Both the position numbers and the translations under genes were made by a program. From Pedobacter agri PB92 (lineage in GTDB: Bacteria; Bacteroidota; Bacteroidia; Sphingobacteriales; Sphingobacteriaceae): DNA of 43,246 nucleotides. Shown here one piece after another: positions 17,660-27,343 of this stretch. Numbering within the stretch: the stretch's first letter is position 1; each line of letters opens with the position of its first letter. The stretch spans positions 1-43,246 of the forward strand of contig NZ_AJLG01000014.1 in the NCBI RefSeq assembly GCF_000258495.1, in the 5' to 3' direction. Under the pieces are notes generated by a model, which was given only the letters and a program-made list of their open reading frames with translations, was not told the origin of the DNA and ran no database searches.

Positions 17660-18303
17660 GCACACTTAAAGCATTAGCCACACTACTTTCGAAACCTAAC
17701 AGGTTAAAGGCACTATTATCGTACGGACACAAAGGTTATTTAAATAGCATTGGCTGGTTTACAGCTTTTGATCAACAACAAGCTGTTGATGGAAATGGCA
17801 AGGCTCTTCCGTGGGTGACTTATTCCTTTATCGATTTCATCAAAGAAAGAATCAATAACACACAGCATATTTTCGAATACGGTTCTGGAAATTCTACCAT
17901 TTTCTATGCTGAAAAAGCAGGATCAGTAACTTCAGTAGAACATGATAAAAATTGGTTCGATAAGGTTAAAGGCAGCAGCCCTTCAAACGCAGAAATGATA
18001 TACTGCGAGCTGCAACGCGATGGAGAGTATTCGAAAAAAGCTGCTGTAATTGGCAAGAAATTCGATATTATCATTGTAGACGGGCGAGACAGAGTAAGAT
18101 GTTGCAAATACAGCCTGGAAGCACTTTCTAAAAATGGTGTTATTGTGCTAGATGATAGTGAACGTGAAGTTTATGATCCAGCCCGAATATTTTTGAAAGA
18201 ACAAGGCTTCAAGGAAATTAGTTTCAGCGGAATTTCTCCAGGTTTGTTCTATGAGAAAGCGACTTCTGTTTTTTACAAGGCCGATAACTGTTTAGGAATT
18301 TAA
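17656..18303 (+). CDS. SAM-dependent methyltransferase-like protein, TTG start
   Basis: A 215-residue Rossmann-fold protein. The SAM motif I is IFEYGSGNSTIFYA (residues ~73-86), followed by SVEHDKNWFDKV and FDIIIVDGRDRVRCC, ending with NGVIVLDDSEREVY. This layout is common in polysaccharide loci. The start must be the TTG at 17656, because an in-frame stop lies at 17650-17652 and no other start follows nearby. TTGA overlap with the flippase stop implies translational coupling. The acceptor is unknown. Confidence 0.75.
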   Translation: MSTLKALATLLSKPNRLKALLSYGHKGYLNSIGWFTAFDQQQAVDGNGKALPWVTYSFIDFIKERINNTQHIFEYGSGNSTIFYAEKAGSVTSVEHDKNWFDKVKGSSPSNAEMIYCELQRDGEYSKKAAVIGKKFDIIIVDGRDRVRCCKYSLEALSKNGVIVLDDSEREVYDPARIFLKEQGFKEISFSGISPGLFYEKATSVFYKADNCLGI

Positions 18304-18312
18304 TCTTCAGAA

Positions 18313-19077
18313 ATGATGTTAAGCGAAGAAGTAAAAACAGCCTACGATAACTTTTATACCAATAGCGATGTAGCCTGGCGCATGCTTGGCGCTAAATATA
18401 AGGCGCAAAATATTGTTGATGTGTGTAAAGCCTTGAAACCTGGAAAAGTTTTAGAAGTTGGCGCCGGTGATGGAAGTATTTTACATTTTTTGAATGAATG
18501 GAATTTTGCACCTGAACTTTACGCCATTGAAATAGCCCAAAGTGGAGTAGATATTATTAACGGTAGAAAACTTGCCAGACTTAAGGAAGCACAAACTTTT
18601 GATGGTTATAAAATCCCCTATGCTGATGACAGCTTTGATCTGGTAGTTCTTGCGCATGTGCTTGAACATGTGGAGCATGAACGCATTTTGCTCCGTGAAT
18701 TAAAAAGAGTGTCCAAATATATTGTGGTTGAGGTACCAAAAGATTACCGTTTTGGTGTAGATACACGGATGAAGCATTTCCTGGATTATGGGCATATCAA
18801 CATGTATACGCCAACCTCATTGAGGTTTTTATTACAAAGTGAAGGACTGGATATCCTTGAAGATAAGGTTTCGATGACCGCTCCGGAAACAGTAAAATTT
18901 AACGAATTTGTAAACAAGAAAGCACCCAAAACTTTTACAAAAAACCTGAAGATTGAACTGGAATACAAAATCAAAAAAACCTTAGGTAACTTGCTAGGCA
19001 GGAAGAAACAGGAACAGTTCGCAAATGCCTACACCGTATTAACTAAGAAATCAGATCAAAATCTACATATATTTTAA
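18313..19077 (+). CDS. Class I SAM-dependent methyltransferase
   Basis: A 254-residue protein with motif I VLEVGAGDGSILHF (~45-58), an acidic residue after the next strand (AIEIAQSG), and the post-I segment DDSFDLVVLAHVLEHVEHER typical of the Methyltransf_11 group. Two adjacent ATGs (18313, 18316) can both serve. It lies nine bases after the previous methyltransferase, so the flippase and both methyltransferases form one operon. It probably decorates a sugar or lipid-linked intermediate. Confidence 0.85.
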   Translation: MMLSEEVKTAYDNFYTNSDVAWRMLGAKYKAQNIVDVCKALKPGKVLEVGAGDGSILHFLNEWNFAPELYAIEIAQSGVDIINGRKLARLKEAQTFDGYKIPYADDSFDLVVLAHVLEHVEHERILLRELKRVSKYIVVEVPKDYRFGVDTRMKHFLDYGHINMYTPTSLRFLLQSEGLDILEDKVSMTAPETVKFNEFVNKKAPKTFTKNLKIELEYKIKKTLGNLLGRKKQEQFANAYTVLTKKSDQNLHIF

Positions 19078-19338
19078 AAAATTGCCCTATAAGAATTTAA
19101 AGAAATATAAGCTCTTTTAAATCAGAAAGGTTAAATTTCCCTTTTAAAAATACATCCGTTATCATTTAAATAGCGATATATGTTTTTAATGAGGAAAGAT
19201 TTAGGTTACAAAATAAACGCTGCGGCGATTAAAGTGTAAAGGTCAGAAAATCTATAATAACGAATTATATAAACGATTTTTTCAAGGCTATGGCTTAAAT
19301 CAAACCTACATTATTTAAGTGGTAAAATAACATCAACA

Positions 19339-20253
19339 ATGCAAAACCTCGCTCCTATAGCCCTTTTCGTTTACAATCGCCCTCAACATACCGAGCGAAC
19401 AATTAAGTTTTTGCAGCAAAATGATCTGGCCACTGAATCGAGATTATTTATTTTCTCAGACGGAGCAAAATCGCCTGCAGATGAAGATAAAGTGGCTAAA
19501 GTAAGGGCAATTATTAATAAAGTTGATGGATTCAAATCTGTAAAGGTTTTTGAGCGTAAAACCAATGCCGGTCTTGCCAATTCTGTAATTGAAGGGGTTA
19601 CAAAGCTCGTTGACGATTATGAACAGGTGATTGTTTTTGAAGATGACCTGATTAGCTCTCCACATACTTTAAGCTATTTTAACGATGCCCTTAACCGTTA
19701 TCGCAATGATCAAAAAGTCATGCACATTGGTGCATACATGTATCCATTGAAAGATGAAAACTTGCCGCAAACATTCTTTTATAGAGCGGCTACAAGCTGG
19801 GGTTGGGCAACCTGGGGACGTGCATGGAAAAACTTTGAGCCAAACATTGATACCTTAATGAAACAGTTCGACAAAAAGAAAAGAGCTGCCTTTTCTATTG
19901 AGAACAAGATGAATTTCTGGAAGCAAATGCAGGAATTTAAGAAAGGAAAAAACAATAGCTGGGCAATTCGCTGGTATGCCTCCATCTTTCTTAAAGGTGG
20001 TTTAACGTTAAACCCGTCACAATCTTTAGTCAATAACATCGGCCATGATGGTACCGGGGTTCACTCTGGAATTAATGATATTTATAATGTAGTGATTAAT
20101 CCAAAACCAATCACGAAATTTCCTGACGTAATTGAAGAGGATAAAAAAGTTTATCAGACTATCAAAAAATTCCTTGCCAGCAGAAAAGGAAATATGGCTG
20201 CCAGAATCAAGCGCTTTGTACGAGAGAAATTAGCACAGTATTTCTCGAAGTAG
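19339..20253 (+). CDS. Glycosyltransferase, GT2-like fold
   Basis: A 304-residue GT-A-type glycosyltransferase. It starts LAPIALFVYNRPQHTERTI, the nucleotide-binding opening of this group, and has the metal-binding acidic cluster VIVFEDDLISSP with EDD at 101-103. SWGWATWGRAW follows, which is typical of family members with a C-terminal acceptor region. It is separated from the preceding operon by 261 bases without a gene. Confidence 0.82.
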   Translation: MQNLAPIALFVYNRPQHTERTIKFLQQNDLATESRLFIFSDGAKSPADEDKVAKVRAIINKVDGFKSVKVFERKTNAGLANSVIEGVTKLVDDYEQVIVFEDDLISSPHTLSYFNDALNRYRNDQKVMHIGAYMYPLKDENLPQTFFYRAATSWGWATWGRAWKNFEPNIDTLMKQFDKKKRAAFSIENKMNFWKQMQEFKKGKNNSWAIRWYASIFLKGGLTLNPSQSLVNNIGHDGTGVHSGINDIYNVVINPKPITKFPDVIEEDKKVYQTIKKFLASRKGNMAARIKRFVREKLAQYFSK

Positions 20254-20296
20254 TATCGAAATTCTTTGTATTTTGGCTTATCCCAAGCTATAAGAT

Positions 20297-21748
20297 ATGA
20301 AGCCGTTTTTCATCCTTTTATTACTGATTTCCTCAAAAGTTATTGCGCAAACCGCACCCAAACCTTATGGTGCATTACCATCTAAAAGGCAATTAGCCTG
20401 GCATGACCTGGAAGTTTATGGTTTAATACATTTCACTCCTACTACTTTCGAAAACAAAGAATGGGGTTTTGGAGATGCTGATCCAAAAACATTTAACCCC
20501 ACTGATTTCAATGCAGAACAAATCATACAGGCGGCTAAAGCAGGTGGTTTAAAAGGCATCATTCTTGTCGCCAAACACCACGATGGTTTTGCCCTTTGGC
20601 CAACAAAAACCACCGACTATAATATTACCAAAAGCCCTTTTAGAAACGGGAAAGGCAATTTAGTAAAAGAAGTAGAACAGGCTGCCCGCAAAAACGGCTT
20701 AAAATTTGGTGTTTATTGTTCCCCATGGGATCGTAATAATCCGCTATATGGCACCAATAAATATCTTTCAGTTTATCAGGCGCAACTAAAAGAACTTTAC
20801 AGCGATTATGGCGAGCTTTTTATGAGCTGGCATGATGGTGCAAATGGTGGCGACGGCTATTACGGTGGTGCGAGAGAAAAACGTTCTATAGATAATACCA
20901 CATATTACGATTGGACCAACACCTGGGGCATCACCAGAGAAATGCAACCTATGGCCAACATTTTTAGCGATATTGGTCTAGATATTCGCTGGGTGGGCAA
21001 TGAAGATGGCCATGCTGCGGAAACCTCATGGGCAACCTTCACTCCAATGGCACCGGATGGAAAAAATGCGGCCGTTCCGGGCCAGGCAAATTATCCGCAA
21101 AGCCCTGGTGGAATTAGAAATGGTAAATTTTGGATGCCTGCAGAATGCGATGTTCCGCTTCGTAAAGGCTGGTTTTATCATGAAACAGAAAAACCAAAAA
21201 CACCCGAAATGCTTTTCGATTTATACCTGAAGAGTGTGGGCCGTGGAGCAGGACTTGATTTAGGTTTAGCACCTGATACCCGTGGACAGCTTCATGATGA
21301 TGATGTTACCGCCCTTAAAGCTTTCGGAAGAATAGTAAAAAATACCTTTTCCAACAACCTCGCTAAAGGAGCAACCATCAACTCAAGCCATTCGCGTGGC
21401 AAAAAATTTAATCCGGCATTGGCTTTAGATGGAAACAAACAAACGTATTGGGCTACGGCAGATGACACTTCTAACGCAAGCCTCGAAATTGACTTAAAAG
21501 CACCTAAAAGTTTCGACATCATCAGTCTCCAGGAATATATCCCACTGGGGCAAAGAATTGAAGCTTACACGATTGAGATATTGGAAAATAATAGCTGGAA
21601 AAAAATTTATGAAGGTACCAGTATTGGCGCAAAGCGATTGATTAAACTGGACCAAGCTGTAACAAGCAATAAAGTAAAAATTAGCATTACTAAATCTCCG
21701 GTTTGTATTACACTAAGCGAAATTGGCTTGTATAAGAAAAGTTTATAA
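20297..21748 (+). CDS. Secreted alpha-L-fucosidase, GH29, with F5/8 C domain
   Basis: A 483-residue exo-fucosidase-like protein. The signal peptide ends at VIAQ (residue 18). The GH29 barrel contains VAKHHDGFALW (92-101) and the nucleophile region LFMSWHDG, with Asp180 as the likely nucleophile. The C-terminal ~130 residues (from AKGATINSSHSRG) form a discoidin-like F5/8 C carbohydrate-binding domain. The arrangement matches the 1,3/1,4-type GH29-B enzymes. It stands next to glycosyltransferases but probably acts outside the cytoplasm. Confidence 0.9.
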   Translation: MKPFFILLLLISSKVIAQTAPKPYGALPSKRQLAWHDLEVYGLIHFTPTTFENKEWGFGDADPKTFNPTDFNAEQIIQAAKAGGLKGIILVAKHHDGFALWPTKTTDYNITKSPFRNGKGNLVKEVEQAARKNGLKFGVYCSPWDRNNPLYGTNKYLSVYQAQLKELYSDYGELFMSWHDGANGGDGYYGGAREKRSIDNTTYYDWTNTWGITREMQPMANIFSDIGLDIRWVGNEDGHAAETSWATFTPMAPDGKNAAVPGQANYPQSPGGIRNGKFWMPAECDVPLRKGWFYHETEKPKTPEMLFDLYLKSVGRGAGLDLGLAPDTRGQLHDDDVTALKAFGRIVKNTFSNNLAKGATINSSHSRGKKFNPALALDGNKQTYWATADDTSNASLEIDLKAPKSFDIISLQEYIPLGQRIEAYTIEILENNSWKKIYEGTSIGAKRLIKLDQAVTSNKVKISITKSPVCITLSEIGLYKKSL

Positions 21749-22495
21749 AGGTTTTTTAGCTTGTACAACGATGTAAGGAGATAAGGATTTACTTTCTACA
21801 GGTACCAGTCGGGTAAGTATCTTGCCGGTTAACCAAACCGCTTTTTTAAATAAACGAACGCCTGCAGATTTTTGACTTTCATTTTCCAACCATACACTGA
21901 AACGGCCAAAATATCCTGCTTTCACTTCTTGTAAACCAGCTGTTTCACAAATCGATTTCAATAACGCTGGGTTCATGCTATCGATATTGTGTTTATCATA
22001 GTTTTCTTTATCGAAGTTTTTTTGGAACCAGCCATTTACGGCTTTAAAGTTTGGCAAAGTAATAAATAACGTTCCGCCAGGTTTTACAAAAGCAATGTGG
22101 CGGTTAATGATATCGGCAGTATCATTAAAATGCTCAATTAAACCACAACTTAACACTAAATCATATTGTTTCTCCGGTTGGTAACTAAATAAATCTGTTT
22201 CGATAATATGAATATCCTGCGCTTGTAATCCATTCTTTTCCAGCAGTTCGTTTACTACGGGTGGATGCACAAAATAATCTAAAAGGGTAACATCTAGCTT
22301 AAGATATTTTTTTAAAAATACCGCATAATAGCCAGGAAAGCCGCCCAATTCAATTGCAGTTTGAACTTGATTTTGATGTACAATATCTGTTAGTTGGCCA
22401 TGAAAAACATAATCAGGAGGGAGTTGTACCGCAAGTCCTTTTTTACTTTCCCAATAATTTACCCAAAAAGCCCTGTCGGTTAATAAATTTGCCAT
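21743..22495 (-). CDS. Class I SAM-dependent methyltransferase
   Basis: A 250-residue protein. Motif I is AIELGGFPGYYAVF (about 44-57), motif post-I includes VTLLDYF, and YDLVLSCGLIEHFNDT is the acidic/aromatic loop of the Methyltransf_11/23 group. ITLPNFKAVNGWFQ follows. It lies on the minus strand and overlaps the fucosidase stop tail-to-tail by six bases. Acceptor unknown. Confidence 0.8.
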   Translation of the reverse strand: MANLLTDRAFWVNYWESKKGLAVQLPPDYVFHGQLTDIVHQNQVQTAIELGGFPGYYAVFLKKYLKLDVTLLDYFVHPPVVNELLEKNGLQAQDIHIIETDLFSYQPEKQYDLVLSCGLIEHFNDTADIINRHIAFVKPGGTLFITLPNFKAVNGWFQKNFDKENYDKHNIDSMNPALLKSICETAGLQEVKAGYFGRFSVWLENESQKSAGVRLFKKAVWLTGKILTRLVPVESKSLSPYIVVQAKKPL

Positions 22496-22593
22496 GTTTA
22501 AAATAATTCCAAAGCCAAAGAAACGGAAAATTTGGTTAACTGTGTAAACTGATTAATTGTGTAATTCAAAAATAGCTGAAGCTATAAACGCAA

Positions 22594-22639
22594 AATTGGT
22601 TAATTGCAGATAGTTCGGCTATCCAACAATTAACCAATT
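22594..22639 (-). terminator. Long hairpin downstream of the S41 protease gene
   Basis: AATTGGTTAATTG (22594-22606) and CAATTAACCAATT (22627-22639) are perfect 13-base complements. Inside them GATAG and CTATC pair around a TTCGG loop, leaving a small internal bulge. On the minus strand it is followed by TTTT. It may terminate the protease transcript or be an intergenic repeat of the kind seen near 37700. Confidence 0.55.
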
Positions 22640-22660
22640 CAAACAACTTATCAGTTAACC

Positions 22661-25600
22661 CTATTTTAAGTCTTTCAAAATCTCTGCAACCGCTTTTTCC
22701 AGTTGAGGATCTTTATCTGCCAATCGATCTTCGAAAGTGTTCTTTACGAAAATATCAGGCTTAACCCCTTCGCTCTCCAGGTTTTTACCATCCATAGTAT
22801 AACATCCCCACGAAGGTAAACGGTAAGATGAGCCATCAACCAAACCCTTTGCAGAAGTAAAAATAATCCAGCGGTAGGTTTCTGTTCCGATAATTTTCCC
22901 CAGTTTCAATTGCTTGAAACCAGCTGCGGTCATTTCCGCATCACTCAGCGATTGCTCGTTAATTAACAAGACAATTGGTTTCGCCGCAGGGCCGAAATTA
23001 CTTTGCGGTGCCAATTTACCACCACGATATTTCCATTGTAAATACGGTCGCTGAGACAAGAATTTCAATACATCATCATGAACATTTCCACCGGTATTAT
23101 AACGCAAATCAAGAATAATGGCATCTTTATTTTCTTCCTGGGCCACCATATCCAACAAGAAAACTTCTAATTCTCCGCCTCCCATATTTTTCATGTAGGA
23201 ATAGGCAATACGATTATTCCCCCATTTATCTACGTTTTTACGATTATTGGCAATCCATTCGTCGTAAAGATTTCCGCGTAAGGTTGCTGCACTTTCAGGA
23301 TGAATATTAACATACACTTGCTTCCCTTTCCGCTCGAAAGTCAAGGTCATTTCTTTATCTAATGATGGCTTACTAAAATAATAATCGCGGTCGACCTTTT
23401 CATCAACCTTAATCCCGTTTACTTCGGTTAGAATATCTCCGGCCAAAATATTGGTTCCTGTACGAGATGCGTTGCTTTTTGCTGCGATACGCTCTACTTT
23501 TAAAGGATTTTCATTATCAAAGATGATTCCGGTTTCGTTGGTGATGTAAGTGAGATTTTTCTTTTCCTCTGCGCCAAAACTATTAAAGCCCATGTGCGAA
23601 GAATTCAGTTCGCCAAGCATATCATTCAACAAAATCCTTAAATCGCTACGGTTGTTTACGTAAGGCAAGTAAGCTGCGTAACGTGTTCTCATTTTATCCC
23701 AATCTACACCGTGGAATTTCTCATCATAAAAATTCTCATCCAAACCCACCCAGGTTTCGTAAAACATCTGATTAAATTCGGCGTTAAGATTTCTGGTAAA
23801 CTTGTAACCATGGTCAATTTTATCAAGCTTATTTGCTTCTAAGGTGTATTTGTTAATCACTCCACGAGAAAGTACGTAATACTTATCACCAGCCTGAATA
23901 ATGGAATAATCGCCTCCATCAGCAACTTTTTCTGTTTTATTGGCTTCGAAAGGCTCAATGGTTGTACGGTAAAGTGCCGGTGCTCCGCCCTCATGGTTTG
24001 AAGAATAAAAAACATAAGTCTTATCGCCCTTGGCAAACACATCTGTGCCATACTGTCCACCAAAACTCGGGCCTACCAGTTCAATACGATCCAAAATATC
24101 TTGTGTATTAATGGTTATTATATTGGCAGGTTTTGGCGTTGGCTTAACTTCCATTTTCTTTTTAGTCGTGTCTGCCTTTCCATTTTTATCTTTAGTGATC
24201 ACCACAACTGGCTTTACATCCGTTGGCTTAGTTTCCTTAAATAAATCATCAAATTTATCAGAGCGATAAGGCTCATCATAATTGTTTAACGCCATGCGAT
24301 AAATATGTGCACTGTTCATTCCCGTTGGATAGGATGGTTTGGTACGGGCACTGGTAAAGAAAATATATTTTCCATCTGGCGACCATGCCGGACCAGTTTC
24401 GGTTACACCGGTATTGGTTAAATTGATGGTTTTATTGCCTTTAATGTTATGTACAACCAAATCTTGCTCAAAATTTCTGTAAACCGTGAACAACACATAT
24501 TCATCGTTCGGAGAGAAACTTGGTGCTGAGTTTTGAAAGGCCCAGAACTCATCAGTTACCAAAGTTTTACTGTCGAAAGTTTTGAGATCCATCAACTTCA
24601 ACTCATTTCTTCCGCTTAAATAAACTGCCATTGTTTTGGTTTTATTCAGGGTAATATCCCGGTTGTTGGCTTTATCTTTGGTGAGTTGTTTAACCGTTCC
24701 CTTCCCATCGCCGGTAATGGTAAACCAATTTTGAAAACCGTTTGAGGTCTGACTAAACAATATCGTTTTATTATCGGCAAGCCATTTGCATTCCATTGCC
24801 CTTTCGCCGCTATTGGTAATTTTGCGGATAAATTTTCCATCAGCATCACTTACAAAAACTTCTCCACGGGAAATAAAGGCTATCTTTTTCCCATCAGTTG
24901 AAGCATCAAAAGCGGAAATATTTGAACGAACATCGTATTCTTGTTCTTTACTTAGCACCTGATTTCTTGAAGTGCTGATGTTTACTTTCTCAGTTTTTTT
25001 CGAAGCTACATCATAAGTATACAATTGATAATCTTTCTCAAAAACTACTGTTGTTCCGCTTGCTGCAACAAAAGGACGTTTAATAGAAGTTTCGAATTTG
25101 GTTAGACCTGTTTTTTTCCCGGCAAGGAAAGTATAAAGATTATACTCATCGTTACCTTCATCTGAAACAAAAAACACATTACCTTTCTGATCGACGCTCG
25201 TCCAGAAATCTTTTCCAATATAATCGGTATAACGCTTATAAGTCTTGGTTTTAGGATTGTAAGATTGAATATCAGGATTGTAGGCGCCTTTGTAATGCTT
25301 GCGATTGGTGAAGCGATAACTTTCCCAGGTATCATTAAAAAATAATTCTCCCGTTGGCGATTCGGCAATGTGGTGGGTAGTATTAAAATAATTATCAAAC
25401 AAACGGGTTGCCGTTCCGCCAGTAATTCCAACTTTATAACTCGAGAAAGAATTGTATCTGCCAGATGTGAAATAGATCGTTTTTGAATCCCAGCTCCAGT
25501 TATCTACCTCATCAGAAGCATCATTGAATGTGAGCTGTTTAATATCGCCGCCGTTAATTGGCATAATGTATACATCATGATTTCCAAACTGGTTTGCTGA

Positions 25601-25849
25601 GAAAGCCAGCCATTTACCGTCCGGAGAAACTTTTGGATTGATTTCCTCCCCCTGCATGGCGGTAATTCGCGATGCGACACCGCCTTTAACCGGAACTTTC
25701 CAGATATCGCCATCGTAACTGAATACTATTGTTTGTGCATCGGGCATTAGAGCAGGATACGATGCGAAATAAGTTTGATTCTGGGCGAAAGAATAGCTTG
25801 GCAACAAAAAAGCCATTGCTGTAAGCGATTTTAGCAGGTATTTAATCAT
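22661..25849 (-). CDS. Tricorn-like S41 peptidase with beta-propeller
   Basis: A 1062-residue secreted protease. The signal peptide covers residues 1-22 (ends SYSFAQ). Residues ~25-650 hold WD40/PD40-type propeller repeats (for example GKWLAFSANQFGNHDVYIMPINGG, split over several blades). A C1-like and PDZ region follows (ERIAAKSNAS...ILAGDILTEVNG). The S41 core has His752 in ELNSSHMGF and the nucleophile Ser969 in EQSLSDAE, near the positions of the tricorn His/Ser pair. It is probably periplasmic, degrading oligopeptides. It lies between polysaccharide genes but has its own transcription unit. Confidence 0.92.
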   Translation of the reverse strand: MIKYLLKSLTAMAFLLPSYSFAQNQTYFASYPALMPDAQTIVFSYDGDIWKVPVKGGVASRITAMQGEEINPKVSPDGKWLAFSANQFGNHDVYIMPINGGDIKQLTFNDASDEVDNWSWDSKTIYFTSGRYNSFSSYKVGITGGTATRLFDNYFNTTHHIAESPTGELFFNDTWESYRFTNRKHYKGAYNPDIQSYNPKTKTYKRYTDYIGKDFWTSVDQKGNVFFVSDEGNDEYNLYTFLAGKKTGLTKFETSIKRPFVAASGTTVVFEKDYQLYTYDVASKKTEKVNISTSRNQVLSKEQEYDVRSNISAFDASTDGKKIAFISRGEVFVSDADGKFIRKITNSGERAMECKWLADNKTILFSQTSNGFQNWFTITGDGKGTVKQLTKDKANNRDITLNKTKTMAVYLSGRNELKLMDLKTFDSKTLVTDEFWAFQNSAPSFSPNDEYVLFTVYRNFEQDLVVHNIKGNKTINLTNTGVTETGPAWSPDGKYIFFTSARTKPSYPTGMNSAHIYRMALNNYDEPYRSDKFDDLFKETKPTDVKPVVVITKDKNGKADTTKKKMEVKPTPKPANIITINTQDILDRIELVGPSFGGQYGTDVFAKGDKTYVFYSSNHEGGAPALYRTTIEPFEANKTEKVADGGDYSIIQAGDKYYVLSRGVINKYTLEANKLDKIDHGYKFTRNLNAEFNQMFYETWVGLDENFYDEKFHGVDWDKMRTRYAAYLPYVNNRSDLRILLNDMLGELNSSHMGFNSFGAEEKKNLTYITNETGIIFDNENPLKVERIAAKSNASRTGTNILAGDILTEVNGIKVDEKVDRDYYFSKPSLDKEMTLTFERKGKQVYVNIHPESAATLRGNLYDEWIANNRKNVDKWGNNRIAYSYMKNMGGGELEVFLLDMVAQEENKDAIILDLRYNTGGNVHDDVLKFLSQRPYLQWKYRGGKLAPQSNFGPAAKPIVLLINEQSLSDAEMTAAGFKQLKLGKIIGTETYRWIIFTSAKGLVDGSSYRLPSWGCYTMDGKNLESEGVKPDIFVKNTFEDRLADKDPQLEKAVAEILKDLK

Positions 25850-25917
25850 GATTTCTGTTTGTTTGGCTTTGGAAAGCTGAATTTACACAACAGATTTTAT
25901 ATTCGTAACAATAAATG

Positions 25918-25925
25918 TATTTTTG
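25918..25925 (+). promoter_or_regulatory. -7 box of the GT4 gene promoter
   Basis: TATTTTTG is an exact TAnnTTTG match and ends six bases before the TTG at 25932. No clear -33 TTG is present. It supports the start of the glycosyltransferase at 25932 and a leader of a few bases at most. Confidence 0.45.
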
Positions 25926-25931
25926 ATTGAT

Positions 25932-27203
25932 TTGAAAGTAGTACACCTAAATACCTATGATGGCAATGGCGGAGCAGGACGAGCCTGTTTGCGCTTAAGT
26001 GATGCCCTGAAAGCAAGTGGCATTGATTCAAAAGTTTTGGTGTATTACAAGTTTGGACAAAATCCTGACATTGATACTTTTAGCAAATCGCCGATTCAAA
26101 AAGGGGCTGCAGTTTTTAACATTCTATCAGAACGGTATTATGCCAAATGGTTAAGTAAATCGGTAAAGACGCCTTTTAGCTTGCAATGGTTTGGCCGATC
26201 AATCAAAAATCACCCAGAGGTTAAAAGTGCTGATGTTATTCATCTTCATTGGGTGAATCATGGTTTCCTTACCCCTAAATTTTTAGCAGAGTTAGATGAA
26301 CTGGAGAAGCCAATCGTATGGACTTTTCATGATAGCAATGCCTTTACCGGCGGCTGCCATGTACGTTATGGATGCGAAAATTTTCATCATCAATGTGGAA
26401 ACTGCCCGATTCTAAAATTTAGCAGTGATAACGATATTTCTCATAAAACCTGGTTGCGCAAACAAAAAGCCTATGGCGAATTAAACTTTCACATTGTGTC
26501 GCCAAGCAACTGGATGGCAAAATCTGTTAAATTTAGCAGTTTATTGGGTACCCGAAAAACCACTGTTATTCCAAATACCATTGAAACCAAAATTTTTAAA
26601 CCTTACGTAAAAGCAGAGGCGAAGAGGATACTCAAGATCAACCCTGATCATTTTGTGCTGATGAGTGGTTTTATGCCTTCGAAAAACGACAAACATAAAG
26701 GAACGCCATACTTAATCGAAGCGCTGGAAATTTTATCCCGCAGACCTGGATTAAAAAAAGAAAATATCGAACTCGTTATTTTTGGTAATAAAGAAAATGC
26801 TGAAATGCCGGAGTTTCCGTTCAAAACGACTTTTTTAGGAACCATTAATAAAGATGATCATTTAGCGAAATGCTACTCAGCTGCCGATGCGTTCATTACT
26901 CCATCGTTAGAAGATAATTTACCCAACACGGTAATGGAAAGTTTGGCCTGCGCCACGCCGGTTATTGCTTTTACTACTGGCGGAATTCCTGATATGGTGA
27001 AGCACATGCAAAACGGTTATCTGGCTGAATATGAAAATGCTGCAGATTTGGCGAACGGAATTGAATGGTTGTATCATCGTCCAAATAAGGAAGAAGTGCA
27101 AAAGGCAGCAAGATTGAGTATTTTAACCGATTTCTCGGAGGAAGTTATTGCTGCCGAACACATTCATTTGTACGAAACCTTGATTGATTTACAGCCGAAG
27201 TAA
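25932..27203 (+). CDS. Glycosyltransferase family 4 protein, TTG start
   Basis: A 423-residue GT-B glycosyltransferase. Its opening (KVVHLNTYDGNGGAGRAC) matches family members that begin MKIVHLNT, so the TTG at 25932 is preferred over the TTG at 25923. The central DVIHLHWVNHGFL and a Cys cluster (GGCHVRYGCENFHHQCGNCP, four Cys in 18 residues) are typical of this subgroup. The C-terminal GT4 motif is ITPSLEDNLPNTVMESLACA, with the E-x7-E pattern that binds the sugar nucleotide. Probably adds a sugar to a lipid-linked glycan. Confidence 0.88.
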   Translation: MKVVHLNTYDGNGGAGRACLRLSDALKASGIDSKVLVYYKFGQNPDIDTFSKSPIQKGAAVFNILSERYYAKWLSKSVKTPFSLQWFGRSIKNHPEVKSADVIHLHWVNHGFLTPKFLAELDELEKPIVWTFHDSNAFTGGCHVRYGCENFHHQCGNCPILKFSSDNDISHKTWLRKQKAYGELNFHIVSPSNWMAKSVKFSSLLGTRKTTVIPNTIETKIFKPYVKAEAKRILKINPDHFVLMSGFMPSKNDKHKGTPYLIEALEILSRRPGLKKENIELVIFGNKENAEMPEFPFKTTFLGTINKDDHLAKCYSAADAFITPSLEDNLPNTVMESLACATPVIAFTTGGIPDMVKHMQNGYLAEYENAADLANGIEWLYHRPNKEEVQKAARLSILTDFSEEVIAAEHIHLYETLIDLQPK

Positions 27204-27241
27204 TAATTAAATATAATTAGTTTACAGGCTATTACATTTGG

Positions 27242-27289
27242 GCTGGAATAGTTACAATAAACAAATTTCACATTTCCTTTTATTCCAGC
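27242..27289. repeat. 9-bp inverted repeat between two glycosyltransferase genes
   Basis: GCTGGAATA (27242-27250) and TATTCCAGC (27281-27289) are exact complements separated by 30 bases. No T-run follows directly. It could be a weak terminator or a regulatory hairpin. Confidence 0.4.
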
Positions 27290-27343
27290 TATTAAATATC
27301 AGGCAATCTTTATTAAATTTATAGCGACTCAAAAGATCTAACC

